Below are positions 1-7,643 of a stretch of DNA of 46,306 bases, in pieces (position 1 is the first letter of the stretch; each line of letters opens with the position of its first letter). The stretch lies in assembly GCA_021811945.1 (NCBI GenBank), contig JAKAPE010000003.1, forward strand, positions 1-46,306, in the 5' to 3' direction. The notes below the pieces were generated by a model. The model was given only the letters and a program-made list of their open reading frames with translations. It was not told where the DNA came from and ran no database searches. Made by a program: the position numbers and the translations under genes. This stretch comes from Pseudomonadota bacterium. Its GTDB lineage: Bacteria > Pseudomonadota > Alphaproteobacteria > Rhizobiales > Xanthobacteraceae.

Positions 1-781
1 GGCGCCAGCGACGGTGTCGTCCAGCCGATCGAGCGGCAGGCCTTGCGCGATGCCGAGACGTAGACCGGCGAGCGCAAGTGGCTCCAGAGGAACATAATCT
101 TCGCCGGCCATGACGGCATCGGCCTTGGCGCTGTCGGCAACGCCCTTCGCGAGCGGGCCGACCGAGTCGAGCGTGGTGCTGAGCGGAAAGGCTCCGGCGG
201 TCGGAACGCGCTGTCGGCTCGGCTTGAAGCCGACAAGGCCGCACAGCGCCGCCGGTATCCGCACCGAGCCGCCGGTATCCGCACCGAGCCGCCGGTATCG
301 GTGCCGATCGCAATCTCGCAGATGCCGTCGGCGACGGCGACGGCGGCGCCCGACGAAGAGCCGCCGGGGACACGCGGGTGCGATCGTGCGGATTGCCCGG
401 CGTGCCGAAATGCGGATTGGTGCCGACACCGGAGAAGGCGAATTCGACCATGTTGGTCTTGGCGATGACGACCGCGCCGGCGGCGCGCAGACGGCGCACG
501 ATAGGCGCGTCGGTCGCGGCCGGCAGCGCTTCCTCGGCGAGGGTCTTGGAACCGGCGCGGGTCGGCTCGCCGGCCACGTCAAACAGATCCTTGATGCTGA
601 CGATGGCGCCGTCGAGCGGCCCGAGCGAAATGCCGAGCGCCGAGCGCGCGTCTGCGGCATCCGCCGCCGCCCGCGCCGTTTCGGAATAGACCGTCAAGCA
701 CGCGCGCTTTCCTTCCCCGTCCGGCTCGGCGATGCGGAATAAGGCGAGCTCGAGGCGGTCGCGGCAGGATGGGGTCTTCAT
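1..781 (-). pseudogene. Amidase-signature family hydrolase, 5' part, broken by two lesions
   Basis: Read on the minus strand from an ATG at 781, the protein shows the amidase-signature fold: the Lys of the triad in [17 protein letters not shown], then the glycine/serine-rich GGSSSG stretch with a catalytic Ser, then [11 protein letters not shown] with the second Ser, then [12 protein letters not shown]. These parts lie in three different frames. The first break is near 370, where HDRTRV must shift frame to reach PGGSSSG (one base missing or two extra). The second is a 20-bp tandem duplication at 251-290, which shifts the frame again; the third frame then runs open to the window edge. The two shifts do not cancel. 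The family cleaves amides, often small aromatic or aliphatic ones, and GatA belongs to it, but the substrate here cannot be told. The 3' end of the gene lies outside the window. The start has no clear ribosome site, so it is approximate. Confidence 0.8.
251..290. repeat. 20-bp tandem duplication inside the amidase gene
   Basis: The unit GCCGGTATCCGCACCGAGCC occurs at 251-270 and again at 271-290, and is followed by a partial third copy to 299. The sequence naturally carries a short internal repeat here, because GGCGGCTCGGTGCGGATACCGGCGG encodes similar codons twice, which would favour slippage. Removing one unit restores the expected reading [19 protein letters not shown]. Because 20 is not a multiple of three, the duplication breaks the gene. 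Confidence 0.9.
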
Positions 782-1007
782 GGAGATTATCCGGCGGTGA
801 GCCAAATGAGCTTGCCTTTTCGAGCTAACATCCTACACGGCAATCTGCTCCGAAGAAAACCGGGGCCATTGGCGGGCTGGATCGGAAATGTCATTCCGGG
901 AGGCGCCCGCCACCGTGGAGCACGGCGAACGACGATCCGAACCGGTCCGAGCAACCTTGAATTGTTCGACGCCGGGTCCCGCGGTGGCAATCACGGGAAC
1001 CTTGATC

Positions 1008-1907
1008 ATGTCAGACTCAAAACCGGCCGTGTGCTTCATCGGCTTTGGCGAAGCCGGCCAGGCCATCGCCTCCGGCCTGCGCGACGCGGGGGTCGAGCGG
1101 ATCGCGGCGTGGGACATCTTGTTTCCGCACCCCAAGGGTGAACGGCTGTTGCGCGCCGGCGAGGCAATGGGCGTCTCTTGCGCGCGGTCGGCGGCCGAGG
1201 CCGTGCGCGGGGCGGACGTGATCGTCTCCGCCGTTACCGCGGCATCGAGCCTCGACGCGGCGCAATCGGTCGCAGCGCATCTTTCCGGCAAGCCCTATTT
1301 TCTCGACATCAACTCGGTCTCGCCCGCCCGCAAGCAGGAAACCGGGAAGCTGCTCGCCGACGGCGCCCGCTATGTCGACGTCGCCGTGCTCGGACCGATC
1401 CATCCGGCACGGCATCAAACGCCAATGCTCTTCGCCGGACCGCACGCGCCGGAGATCGTTCCGACGCTCACGGCCCTCGGCATGCGCGTGAATGTCGCCG
1501 GTCCCAAGGTCGGCGCCGCCGCGGCGATCAAGATGGTGCGCAGCGTGATGATCAAGGGCATCGAGGCGCTGACGCTCGAATGTTTCTTGGCCGCCGCGCG
1601 CGCCGGCGTCGTCGACGAAGTCGCGGCCTCGCTCGAGAACAACTATCCCGGCCTCGATTGGGCGAAGATCATTCCCTACAACCTCGAACGCATGGCAAAC
1701 CACGGCGAGCGCCGCGCCGCGGAGATGGAAGAGGTGGCGGCAACGCTGCGCGAGCTCGGCGTCGAGCCGTTGATGACGGCGGCGACCGTCGAGCGCCAGC
1801 GCAAAATGGGCGAGATCGGCTCCCGGCCGTCCGTGCGTGCGACGCTTGCCGAAGGCGGCGCAAAAATCCTCAATGCCATCAGCGCCGCCGCCCGCGACCG
1901 GCATTGA
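1008..1907 (+). CDS. NAD(P)-dependent dehydrogenase, 6-phosphogluconate/3-hydroxyisobutyrate type with DUF1932 C-terminal domain
   Basis: The 299-residue protein begins with a Rossmann NAD(P) site (VCFIGFGEAGQAIASGLRDAG, about residues 8-28). It continues with the family's middle part (DINSVSPARKQETG), the GPKVGAAAAIKMVRS stretch holding the family's catalytic lysine, and a helical C-terminal half typical of DUF1932. Such enzymes oxidise a beta-hydroxyacid or sugar acid with NAD(P); the substrate is unknown. I chose the ATG at 1008 because the Rossmann motif starts a few residues later, and GGGA lies about 10 bases upstream. An ATG at 888 is also open, but the 40 extra residues look like non-coding translation. 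The gene converges on the class II aldolase that follows, a pairing seen in sugar-acid catabolism, though nothing here proves a shared pathway. Confidence 0.85.
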   Translation: MSDSKPAVCFIGFGEAGQAIASGLRDAGVERIAAWDILFPHPKGERLLRAGEAMGVSCARSAAEAVRGADVIVSAVTAASSLDAAQSVAAHLSGKPYFLDINSVSPARKQETGKLLADGARYVDVAVLGPIHPARHQTPMLFAGPHAPEIVPTLTALGMRVNVAGPKVGAAAAIKMVRSVMIKGIEALTLECFLAAARAGVVDEVAASLENNYPGLDWAKIIPYNLERMANHGERRAAEMEEVAATLRELGVEPLMTAATVERQRKMGEIGSRPSVRATLAEGGAKILNAISAAARDRH

Positions 1908-1925
1908 AACAACAATCAAAATCCG

Positions 1926-1996
1926 CTCATCCCCGCGAAAGCGGGGACCCAGTCTCCACGGCAACTATTGGATTCCCGCTTGCGCGGGAACGAGCG
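1926..1996. repeat. Double hairpin repeat (rhizobial intergenic palindrome), possible bidirectional terminator
   Basis: Two hairpins sit between convergent genes: CCCCGCGAAAGCGGGG near 1929 and TTCCCGCTTGCGCGGGAA near 1973. They are separated by a segment beginning with ACCCAGT and ending with TGGA. This arrangement matches the common dispersed palindromic repeat of Bradyrhizobium-like genomes. Lying just after the stop at 1907, it may also end transcription from that gene. Confidence 0.75.
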
Positions 1997-2005
1997 GAGC
2001 CGGTT

Positions 2006-2824
2006 TCACCGCCGTCTCTTGCCTCTGTGCGGCCGCCCGCGCGAGGCAACGCGGGCCGGCTTCGCGAGCAACCGCGGCGCTTTTTCTGCGCCCCGCCGCG
2101 GCGGCCAGCCGCCGCTCGCTTTAAGCCGCATGGTCCAATATTCCCAGATTCTCGCCACCACCAACGGCATGGTATTGACGCTGCCGGCAAGCTCGATCTC
2201 GCCGCGGGAAAGCGGCGTGACGGCGCCGAGCATTTCCGCGCCGAGTTGATGCCGTGCGTTCCAGCACAGGAAGATCGAGCGCGATACCAGCTCCTTCAGG
2301 CCGCCGCCGACGACGGTGGCACCGTGACGCTTCATCAGCACCACCGAATGGCGGCCGAGCGCACGGGCGAGCGAGTGTCCTTCCTCCGGCTTCACCACCA
2401 GCAGGTTGGTATCGCCGAACTCGTCATGCTGGTCCCAGAACGGGATCTCCTCGCCGATGGTCGCCCCGACGTGAAAGACGGGCACGATCGGCTTTTGCGC
2501 GACGCAAAACGGCAGCACCGCCGAAGAATGATGGTGGCACACCGCCATCACATCGCGGCGCGCCCGATAGATGCAGCCGTGAATGACGCGCTCGGCGTAG
2601 AGCGCGACGTCGGCCGGCTTCACCGGCTCGGAATCGAGGGTGAATTCGAGGATGTCGCCCGGCTCGACCAGAAGCGGCGAGCGCGAGCGCGACAGCAGAT
2701 AGCGGTTGGGGTCGGTCGGATGGCGAACGCTGACATGGCCGAAGGCGTCGAGCACGCCTTCGTGGGAGAGGATGCGGTTCGCCAGCGCGAGTTCCTCGAC
2801 GAGATGGTTCAAATTTCCCGGCAC
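2006..2824 (-). CDS. Class II aldolase/adducin family protein
   Basis: The 272-residue protein carries the class II aldolase fold: an N-terminal GHVSVR motif, the zinc-site histidine pair in CHHHSSAVLPF, a KRHGATVVGGGLKE stretch with a further metal-binding His, and a C-terminal helical part. The family includes fuculose- and ribulose-phosphate aldolases and epimerases, along with decarboxylase-like members; which reaction occurs here is unknown. I chose the GTG at 2824, reading VPGNLNHLVEELALANRIL, because GAAAGG lies about 8 bases upstream and because longer reading would cross the divergent FeS-subunit gene. The last 35 residues are arginine-rich and unlike the family, suggesting that the original stop was lost and translation runs into flanking DNA. 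It is divergent from the Mo-hydroxylase genes. Confidence 0.82.
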   Translation of the reverse strand: MPGNLNHLVEELALANRILSHEGVLDAFGHVSVRHPTDPNRYLLSRSRSPLLVEPGDILEFTLDSEPVKPADVALYAERVIHGCIYRARRDVMAVCHHHSSAVLPFCVAQKPIVPVFHVGATIGEEIPFWDQHDEFGDTNLLVVKPEEGHSLARALGRHSVVLMKRHGATVVGGGLKELVSRSIFLCWNARHQLGAEMLGAVTPLSRGEIELAGSVNTMPLVVARIWEYWTMRLKASGGWPPRRGAEKAPRLLAKPARVASRGRPHRGKRRR

Positions 2825-2902
2825 GGCTGAGGCCTTTCGTTGCGGCAGCTTCCGGCTGCCCCGACACGGCGCAAGCAAATCCGCACGCGGCCGCACAGGC
2901 AA

Positions 2903-2922
2903 TGACAAAATATGACAAAATA
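2903..2922. promoter_or_regulatory. Perfect tandem repeat of a 10-bp unit in the divergent promoter region
   Basis: The unit TGACAAAATA occurs twice, head to tail, at 2903-2912 and 2913-2922, an AT-rich island in a GC-rich gap. It lies between the divergent class II aldolase gene (start 2824) and the FeS subunit gene (start 3027). The repeat spacing of one helical turn suits a regulator binding to one face of the DNA. No regulator gene lies next to it, so the role is inferred. Confidence 0.4.
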
Positions 2923-3026
2923 AGCCGCGCCGGCAAGATGTGCCGCTCGACCGGCGCGGTTGGCCGCAACGGCAGGCAATGCTATCAATGCGTCTAATAA
3001 GTCGCAACAGCGCCGCCGGGGGCCTG

Positions 3027-3515
3027 ATGAGCAGCCACAACCTCGAGATCAGCCTGCGGGTGAACGGCGAGGATGTTTCCGCTCGCGTCGAGCCGCGCAA
3101 GACTTTGGTCGATTTCCTGCGCGAGGACCTCGCGCTTACGGGCACCCATGTCGGCTGCGAGCACGGCGTGTGCGGCGCCTGCATGGTGCGGCTCGACGGC
3201 GAAGGGGTGCGCGGCTGCCTCGTCTTTGCCGTGCAGTGCGACGGCGCCGAGGTCGAGACCATTGAGGGCCTGTCGGATTCGGGCGCCATAGCCGATCTGC
3301 AAAACGCCTTCCAGGCTCGCAACGCGTTGCAATGCGGCTTCTGCACGCCCGGCATGCTGATCGGCGCACAGGAGCTTCTCTCGCGCGGCGGCGTGCCGAG
3401 CCGCGAAACCATCCGTGCGCATATTTCCGGCAATTACTGCCGCTGCACCGGTTATCAAGCGATCATCGATGCAATCGAACAGGTGGCGAAGCAGCGCGCG
3501 GGAGCGGCGAGATGA
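3027..3515 (+). CDS. Xanthine dehydrogenase/CO dehydrogenase family, [2Fe-2S] small subunit
   Basis: This 162-residue protein has the full two-cluster layout of the small subunit of molybdenum hydroxylases. The N-terminal plant-type ferredoxin domain has CEHGVCGAC (about residues 44-52) and a fourth Cys about 12 residues later. The helical C-terminal domain has CGFCTPG and CRCTGYQ. It passes electrons from the molybdenum site to FAD. The ATG at 3027 is preceded by a GGGGGC stretch and gives the usual family length; an ATG at 2940 adds 29 residues unlike the family. It is followed by the large subunit at 3646 with a 130-base gap holding a hairpin. The FAD subunit is not next in line but at 7644-8531 on the other strand. 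Confidence 0.93.
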   Translation: MSSHNLEISLRVNGEDVSARVEPRKTLVDFLREDLALTGTHVGCEHGVCGACMVRLDGEGVRGCLVFAVQCDGAEVETIEGLSDSGAIADLQNAFQARNALQCGFCTPGMLIGAQELLSRGGVPSRETIRAHISGNYCRCTGYQAIIDAIEQVAKQRAGAAR

Positions 3516-3570
3516 TGCGAAACTATCCCACTCGTCCCGGCAAAAGCGACAGACACGCAGCCATGATCCG

Positions 3571-3587
3571 CCCCCGCGAAGCGGGGG
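3571..3587. repeat. Short GC hairpin between small and large hydroxylase subunits
   Basis: CCCCCGC GAA GCGGGGG forms a 7-bp stem with a 3-base loop. It resembles half of the dispersed palindrome at 1926-1996. It lies within the gap of an otherwise co-oriented gene pair, where it could stabilise the upstream transcript end or lower expression of the downstream gene. This role is inferred. Confidence 0.65.
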
Positions 3588-3645
3588 AGGATAAGTTTGG
3601 CGTACATGAATTTTCGCGGCGCCGAGCCGATTGTAGCGTCTCGCC

Positions 3646-6042
3646 ATGAAGATCGCCGACGACCTGCCCTCCGACCTCTCGGCGCTCGACCGGCCGAACT
3701 CATTTATCGGCCGTTCGGCGCAGCGGCCGAATCTGGCGCGGCTTACGCAAGGGCGCGGACAATATGTCAGCGATATCGCGCTGCCGCGCATGGCGCATGT
3801 CGCTTTCGTGCGCTCGCCGCATGCGCATGCGCGCATCAGGAGCATCGCCGCGCAAGAAGCGCGGCACGCGCACGGCGTCATCGCCGTCGTCACCGGCGCC
3901 GAGCTCGTCAGGGTGATCACGCCGTGGGTCGGCGTGCTCAGCCACCTCAAAGGCATCAAATCGGCGCCGCAGCACGCCATCGCCGTCGAGCGCGCCTGCT
4001 GGCAGGGCGAGGCGGTGTGCGCGGTCGTCGCGGCGACGCGCGCGCAGGCGGAAGACGGCTGCGCGCTCGTTGCAGTGGACTACGAGCCGCTCGCGGCGGT
4101 GACCGATCCGGAGACGGCGCTCGATGCGCAGACGCCGGTGATCCATCCCGAGCTCGGCGACAATCTCTGCTTCGAGCGCGTGCTCCTCGCCGGCGATCTC
4201 GACAAAGGTTTTGCCGACGCCGACACCATTGCCGAGGCGACGTTTCTGTTCGGCCGCCATACCGGCGTCACCAACGAGCCGCGCGCCATCGTCGCCGACT
4301 GGAATCCGGGCGAAGAGCGCCTCACCGTCTACCAAGGCACGCAGGCGCCGCATATGACGCAAAGCCTGTTCGCCAAGCACCTTGGTCTTGAGGAACGGCA
4401 GGTGCGCGTGCTGACCAAGGACGTCGGCGGCTCCTTCGGCATCAAGGTGCACATCTACGCCGACGAGATGGCGACAGCGGCGCTGGCGAAGCTGTTGAAG
4501 CGGCCGGTCAAATTCGTCGCCGACCGCCTGGAGAGTTTCGTCACCGACATCCATGCCCGCGACCACCGCGTCAAAGCGCGGATCGGCGTCAAGCGCGACG
4601 GCACGATCACGGCGTTCGAGATCGACGATCTGACCGGCATCGGCCCCTACTCGGTCTATCCGCGCACCAGCGGCATCGAGGCGAACCAGGTCGTCGGTCT
4701 CGTCGGTGGGTCTTACACGTCGCCCAACTATCGCGCCCGCGCCCGCGTCGTTTTTCAGAACAAGAATGTGATGTGCCAGTACCGCGCCGTCGGCCATCCG
4801 ATCGCGACCGCAGTGACCGAGGGCCTCGTCGATCTGGCGGCTGCAAAGATCGGCATGGACGCGGCTGAGCTGCGGCGGCGCAATCTCATCGCCGACAACG
4901 CCTATCCGGCGACCAGCGCCGCCGGTTTGAAATTCGAGAAGCTGTCGCATCACGCCGCGCTCGACAAGATTTTGGCGATGATGAACTACGAAGGGCTGCG
5001 CGACGAACAGGCACGCCTGCGCGAGAGAGGCGTCAACCGTGGCATCGGCTTGGCCTCGTTCATCGAGGTGACCAATCCGTCGGCGGCGTTCTACGGCGTC
5101 GGCGGCGCCCGCATCTCCTCGCAGGAAGGCGCTACGCTGCGGCTCGATGCAACGGGCGCCGTGTTCTGTCACGCCGGCGTCACCGAACAAGGTCAGGGCA
5201 CTGAATCGATGCTGGCGCAGGTTGTCGCCACGTCCTTCGGCGTGCCGATCGAGCGCGTGCGCGTCGTCACCGGCGATACCGATAATGTGCCGTACGGCGG
5301 CGGCACCTGGGCCTCGCGCGCCGCCGGCATCGGCGGCGAGGCCGCCTGGCAAGCCGGCAAAGTCTTACGCGCCAACGTGCTCGCCGCGGCGGCCTCCATT
5401 CTCCAGGCCGATCCGCAAACGTTTGACATCCGCGCCGGCATCGTGGTCGACGCCGATACGGGGCGCGAACGCATGCCGCTCGATGAGCTGGCCCGCATCG
5501 TCTATTTCCGCCCCGACACCCTGCCGCCCGGCTTTCAGGCCGAACTCATAGCGACGCGCCACTACGTGCCGCGCGCCTTTCCTTTTGCCTTCACCAATGG
5601 CGTGCAAGCATCCTATTTGGAAGTCGACACCACGACAGGCTTCGTCACGCTGCTCAAACACTGGTGCGTGGAGGATTGCGGCACTGTCATCAATCCGCAG
5701 CTCGTCGACGAGCAGATCCGCGGCGGCATCGTGCAGGGAATCGGCGCCGCCCTCTACGAGCATTGCCTCTATGATGAGAGCGGGCAGCTCCTCAACAGCA
5801 GCATGATGGACTACCTCGTGCCGATGGCCGGCGAAATGCCCGACATCGACGTCGGCCACGTGGTAACGCCGACGGCGGATTCCGAACTCGGCGCCAAAGG
5901 CGTAGGCGAAGCCGGCACCGCCGGCGCGCCGGCCGCGATCATGAACGCGGTGAACGACGCCCTGCGCCCGCTCGGCGCCGCGCCGATCACGGAAATGCCG
6001 ATCACGCCGGAGCGCGTGATTAAGGCAGTGAGGGAAATATAA
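3646..6042 (+). CDS. Xanthine dehydrogenase family, molybdopterin-binding large subunit of unknown substrate
   Basis: The 798-residue protein is the catalytic subunit of a molybdenum hydroxylase. It opens with RPNLARLTQGRGQYVSDI, has the cofactor-binding DVGGSFGIKVHIY and GVTEQGQGTESMLAQ stretches, and ends with LGAKGVGEAGTAGAP, which holds the active-site Glu (about residue 755). The position that in true CO dehydrogenase reads AYRCSFR here reads CQYRAVGHP (residues 377-385), so it is not a form I CO dehydrogenase. It also lacks the form II AYRGAGR. The likely reaction is hydroxylation of a heterocycle or aldehyde with water as the oxygen source. The start at 3646 gives the usual family N-terminus after a short leader. 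Its partners are the FeS subunit upstream and, on the opposite strand, the FAD subunit at 7644-8531. Confidence 0.92.
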   Translation: MKIADDLPSDLSALDRPNSFIGRSAQRPNLARLTQGRGQYVSDIALPRMAHVAFVRSPHAHARIRSIAAQEARHAHGVIAVVTGAELVRVITPWVGVLSHLKGIKSAPQHAIAVERACWQGEAVCAVVAATRAQAEDGCALVAVDYEPLAAVTDPETALDAQTPVIHPELGDNLCFERVLLAGDLDKGFADADTIAEATFLFGRHTGVTNEPRAIVADWNPGEERLTVYQGTQAPHMTQSLFAKHLGLEERQVRVLTKDVGGSFGIKVHIYADEMATAALAKLLKRPVKFVADRLESFVTDIHARDHRVKARIGVKRDGTITAFEIDDLTGIGPYSVYPRTSGIEANQVVGLVGGSYTSPNYRARARVVFQNKNVMCQYRAVGHPIATAVTEGLVDLAAAKIGMDAAELRRRNLIADNAYPATSAAGLKFEKLSHHAALDKILAMMNYEGLRDEQARLRERGVNRGIGLASFIEVTNPSAAFYGVGGARISSQEGATLRLDATGAVFCHAGVTEQGQGTESMLAQVVATSFGVPIERVRVVTGDTDNVPYGGGTWASRAAGIGGEAAWQAGKVLRANVLAAAASILQADPQTFDIRAGIVVDADTGRERMPLDELARIVYFRPDTLPPGFQAELIATRHYVPRAFPFAFTNGVQASYLEVDTTTGFVTLLKHWCVEDCGTVINPQLVDEQIRGGIVQGIGAALYEHCLYDESGQLLNSSMMDYLVPMAGEMPDIDVGHVVTPTADSELGAKGVGEAGTAGAPAAIMNAVNDALRPLGAAPITEMPITPERVIKAVREI

Positions 6043-6500
6043 GGCGAGGTGCTCACCGGAATGTTCAATTTGGTCGGAATGGTTTTAGTCTTACCAAGTC
6101 GGAAAGCCTCGCGCTCGTTATAGTGCCCTCTCCCGTTGCGGGAGAGGGCTCCTCGGCGGTCCAACATCGAAGAATGGGTGACGGGCAACGCTGCGACCCC
6201 TCACCCGACCGAGTCTGTTGGGTTGCCACCGCGATGTCGCACCCTGCTGACTGAATATTTCTTCGCCGAATTCGGCTCTTCACCGCCTGCCTATCAGGAT
6301 ACCGCCAGCGGCGCGCATGCGCCGTTAACCATTAGACGGCTCCCTGCGACTGGTCCGCATTCGACTAAAAGTCGCCGTAATGATCGCGCAAGTCTGCGAG
6401 GTTCTTTGTCGGGGTATTCCAGGACCTGTCCGCATCGACGTGCCGCAGCATTAGCTGCTGCATGCATGTGGACATGCGTCTGCAGCGGGTACGAGGGGTA
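6043..6500. other. Non-coding gap with one hairpin repeat
   Basis: No convincing gene is seen in these 458 bases. A hairpin CCCTCTCCCGTTGCGGGAGAGGG lies near 6123-6146 and belongs to the same repeat type as the one near 45001. The rest shows stop-rich frames and no family resemblance, and presumably holds the promoter of the DUF2778 gene. Confidence 0.6.
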
Positions 6501-7565
6501 ATGACGTTCAGCAACGCGCCACGTTGTTATTTCGGGGAACACGACCGTCAATGTTTATCAGCAAGTGCGCGCCCGCAACGGCTGTTGGGCGGCGCCGCTC
6601 TGGCTTGCGTCACCCTCGCGTGCGCCTTTGCGCTTTGGGCCGATCTCGTCGGCGGCCGCACGTACCGCCTCGCACCGGCACAGCCGAACCCCTTGGCGGT
6701 CGCGGACGCCTATGCCAGGCTGTCGGCTGCCTTGAACAACTACGCAGAGCTGTCGGCCGCCTTGAAGAGCTATGCCGGCAGGCTGGTGGCAACCGACAAG
6801 TACGCTCGCCTGTTCGACTCTCGTTTCATGGGCTTTCCGCCAGGAACATTTCTGAATGACGGCACGATTCTTGATGCCGATAGCGGACCGATAACGCCGG
6901 GCCCATCGATCAGCCGGCAAACTCGGCAAATGGCCTCGCTGCCGCCGACGCGGCGCGATCGAGTCGCCCGGAGGGCGTCGGCGCCGACAAGGCTTCACCC
7001 GTCACTGCGGACCACATCGCTCGCGGCCGCCGCGCCAACGGACCGCGCTGTTGCCAATACATCGGCTGAGACGCCGTCGATCTTCGAAAAGCTTTTCGGA
7101 AAGGTCTCCTCGCTGGTGCTTGCCTATGCATCTCCCGACGACGGCGGCCTCGGCGGCGGGCAGAGCGTCCTGCCGGGGCGCTACGACCGCTGGACTGCGG
7201 TCTACGATATCTCGGCGCATGCCGTGTACCTGCCGGACGGCACCAAATTGGAGGCGCATTCCGGCCTCGGTAGGAGGCGCGACAATCCGCGCTCGGCCGG
7301 CGAAAAAAATCGCGGCGTGACCCCTCCCGATGTCTATGATCTCGTGATGCGGAAACGGCCGTTCCATGGCGTACAGGCGCTGCGGCTGATCCCCGTCGAT
7401 GAGCGAAAGGTCCTTGGCCGAACCGGCCTGCTCGCCCACACTTACATGCTCGGCCCGCGCGGCGATTCGAACGGCTGCGTGTCTTTCAAGAACTACAAGG
7501 CGTTCTTGCAGGCCTATCTCGACCATCGAATCAAGCGGCTCGCGGTGGTGACGCGGCTCGACTGA
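6501..7565 (+). CDS. DUF2778 (L,D-transpeptidase-like) membrane-anchored protein
   Basis: After a short cytoplasmic tail there is one hydrophobic segment (LGGAALACVTLACAFALWADL), then a proline/alanine/arginine-rich linker of about 160 residues. The C-terminal domain begins at RWTAVYDISAHAVYLPDGT. It contains the conserved HSGLG, GVTPPDVYDL, FHGVQALRL and AHTYMLGPRGDSNGCVSF stretches; the SNGC cysteine and an upstream His resemble the L,D-transpeptidase catalytic pair. Members are common in Bradyrhizobium-type genomes, and Tlde1-type relatives act on peptidoglycan. The protein is therefore expected in the periplasm, anchored in the inner membrane. An ATG at 6501 follows GAGGGG closely; an ATG at 6462 in the same frame is possible. 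It separates the large and FAD subunits of the hydroxylase and is probably unrelated to them. Confidence 0.85.
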   Translation: MTFSNAPRCYFGEHDRQCLSASARPQRLLGGAALACVTLACAFALWADLVGGRTYRLAPAQPNPLAVADAYARLSAALNNYAELSAALKSYAGRLVATDKYARLFDSRFMGFPPGTFLNDGTILDADSGPITPGPSISRQTRQMASLPPTRRDRVARRASAPTRLHPSLRTTSLAAAAPTDRAVANTSAETPSIFEKLFGKVSSLVLAYASPDDGGLGGGQSVLPGRYDRWTAVYDISAHAVYLPDGTKLEAHSGLGRRRDNPRSAGEKNRGVTPPDVYDLVMRKRPFHGVQALRLIPVDERKVLGRTGLLAHTYMLGPRGDSNGCVSFKNYKAFLQAYLDHRIKRLAVVTRLD

Positions 7566-7643
7566 GCGCGACCCTCCGGCGTGGCGCCGCAAGATTGGCG
7601 CCGGCATAACGCGTACTTCTGCGACAGTTCGGCCGATGCTGGA

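Noticed and set aside
1178-2830. Plus-strand open frame of about 550 codons over the dehydrogenase and aldolase genes
   Set aside because: It crosses two well supported genes and an intergenic repeat, and its product is arginine-rich without any family resemblance.
3700-5352. Long open frame of about 550 codons on the minus strand inside the Mo subunit gene
   Set aside because: It is the mirror of a clear family gene in GC-rich DNA; its translation has no motif and is dominated by Asp, Arg, His and Gly as expected of antisense frames.
3646-6042. Annotation as aerobic CO dehydrogenase large subunit
   Set aside because: The diagnostic AYRCSFR loop is replaced by CQYRAVGHP, so only membership of the wider family can be supported.
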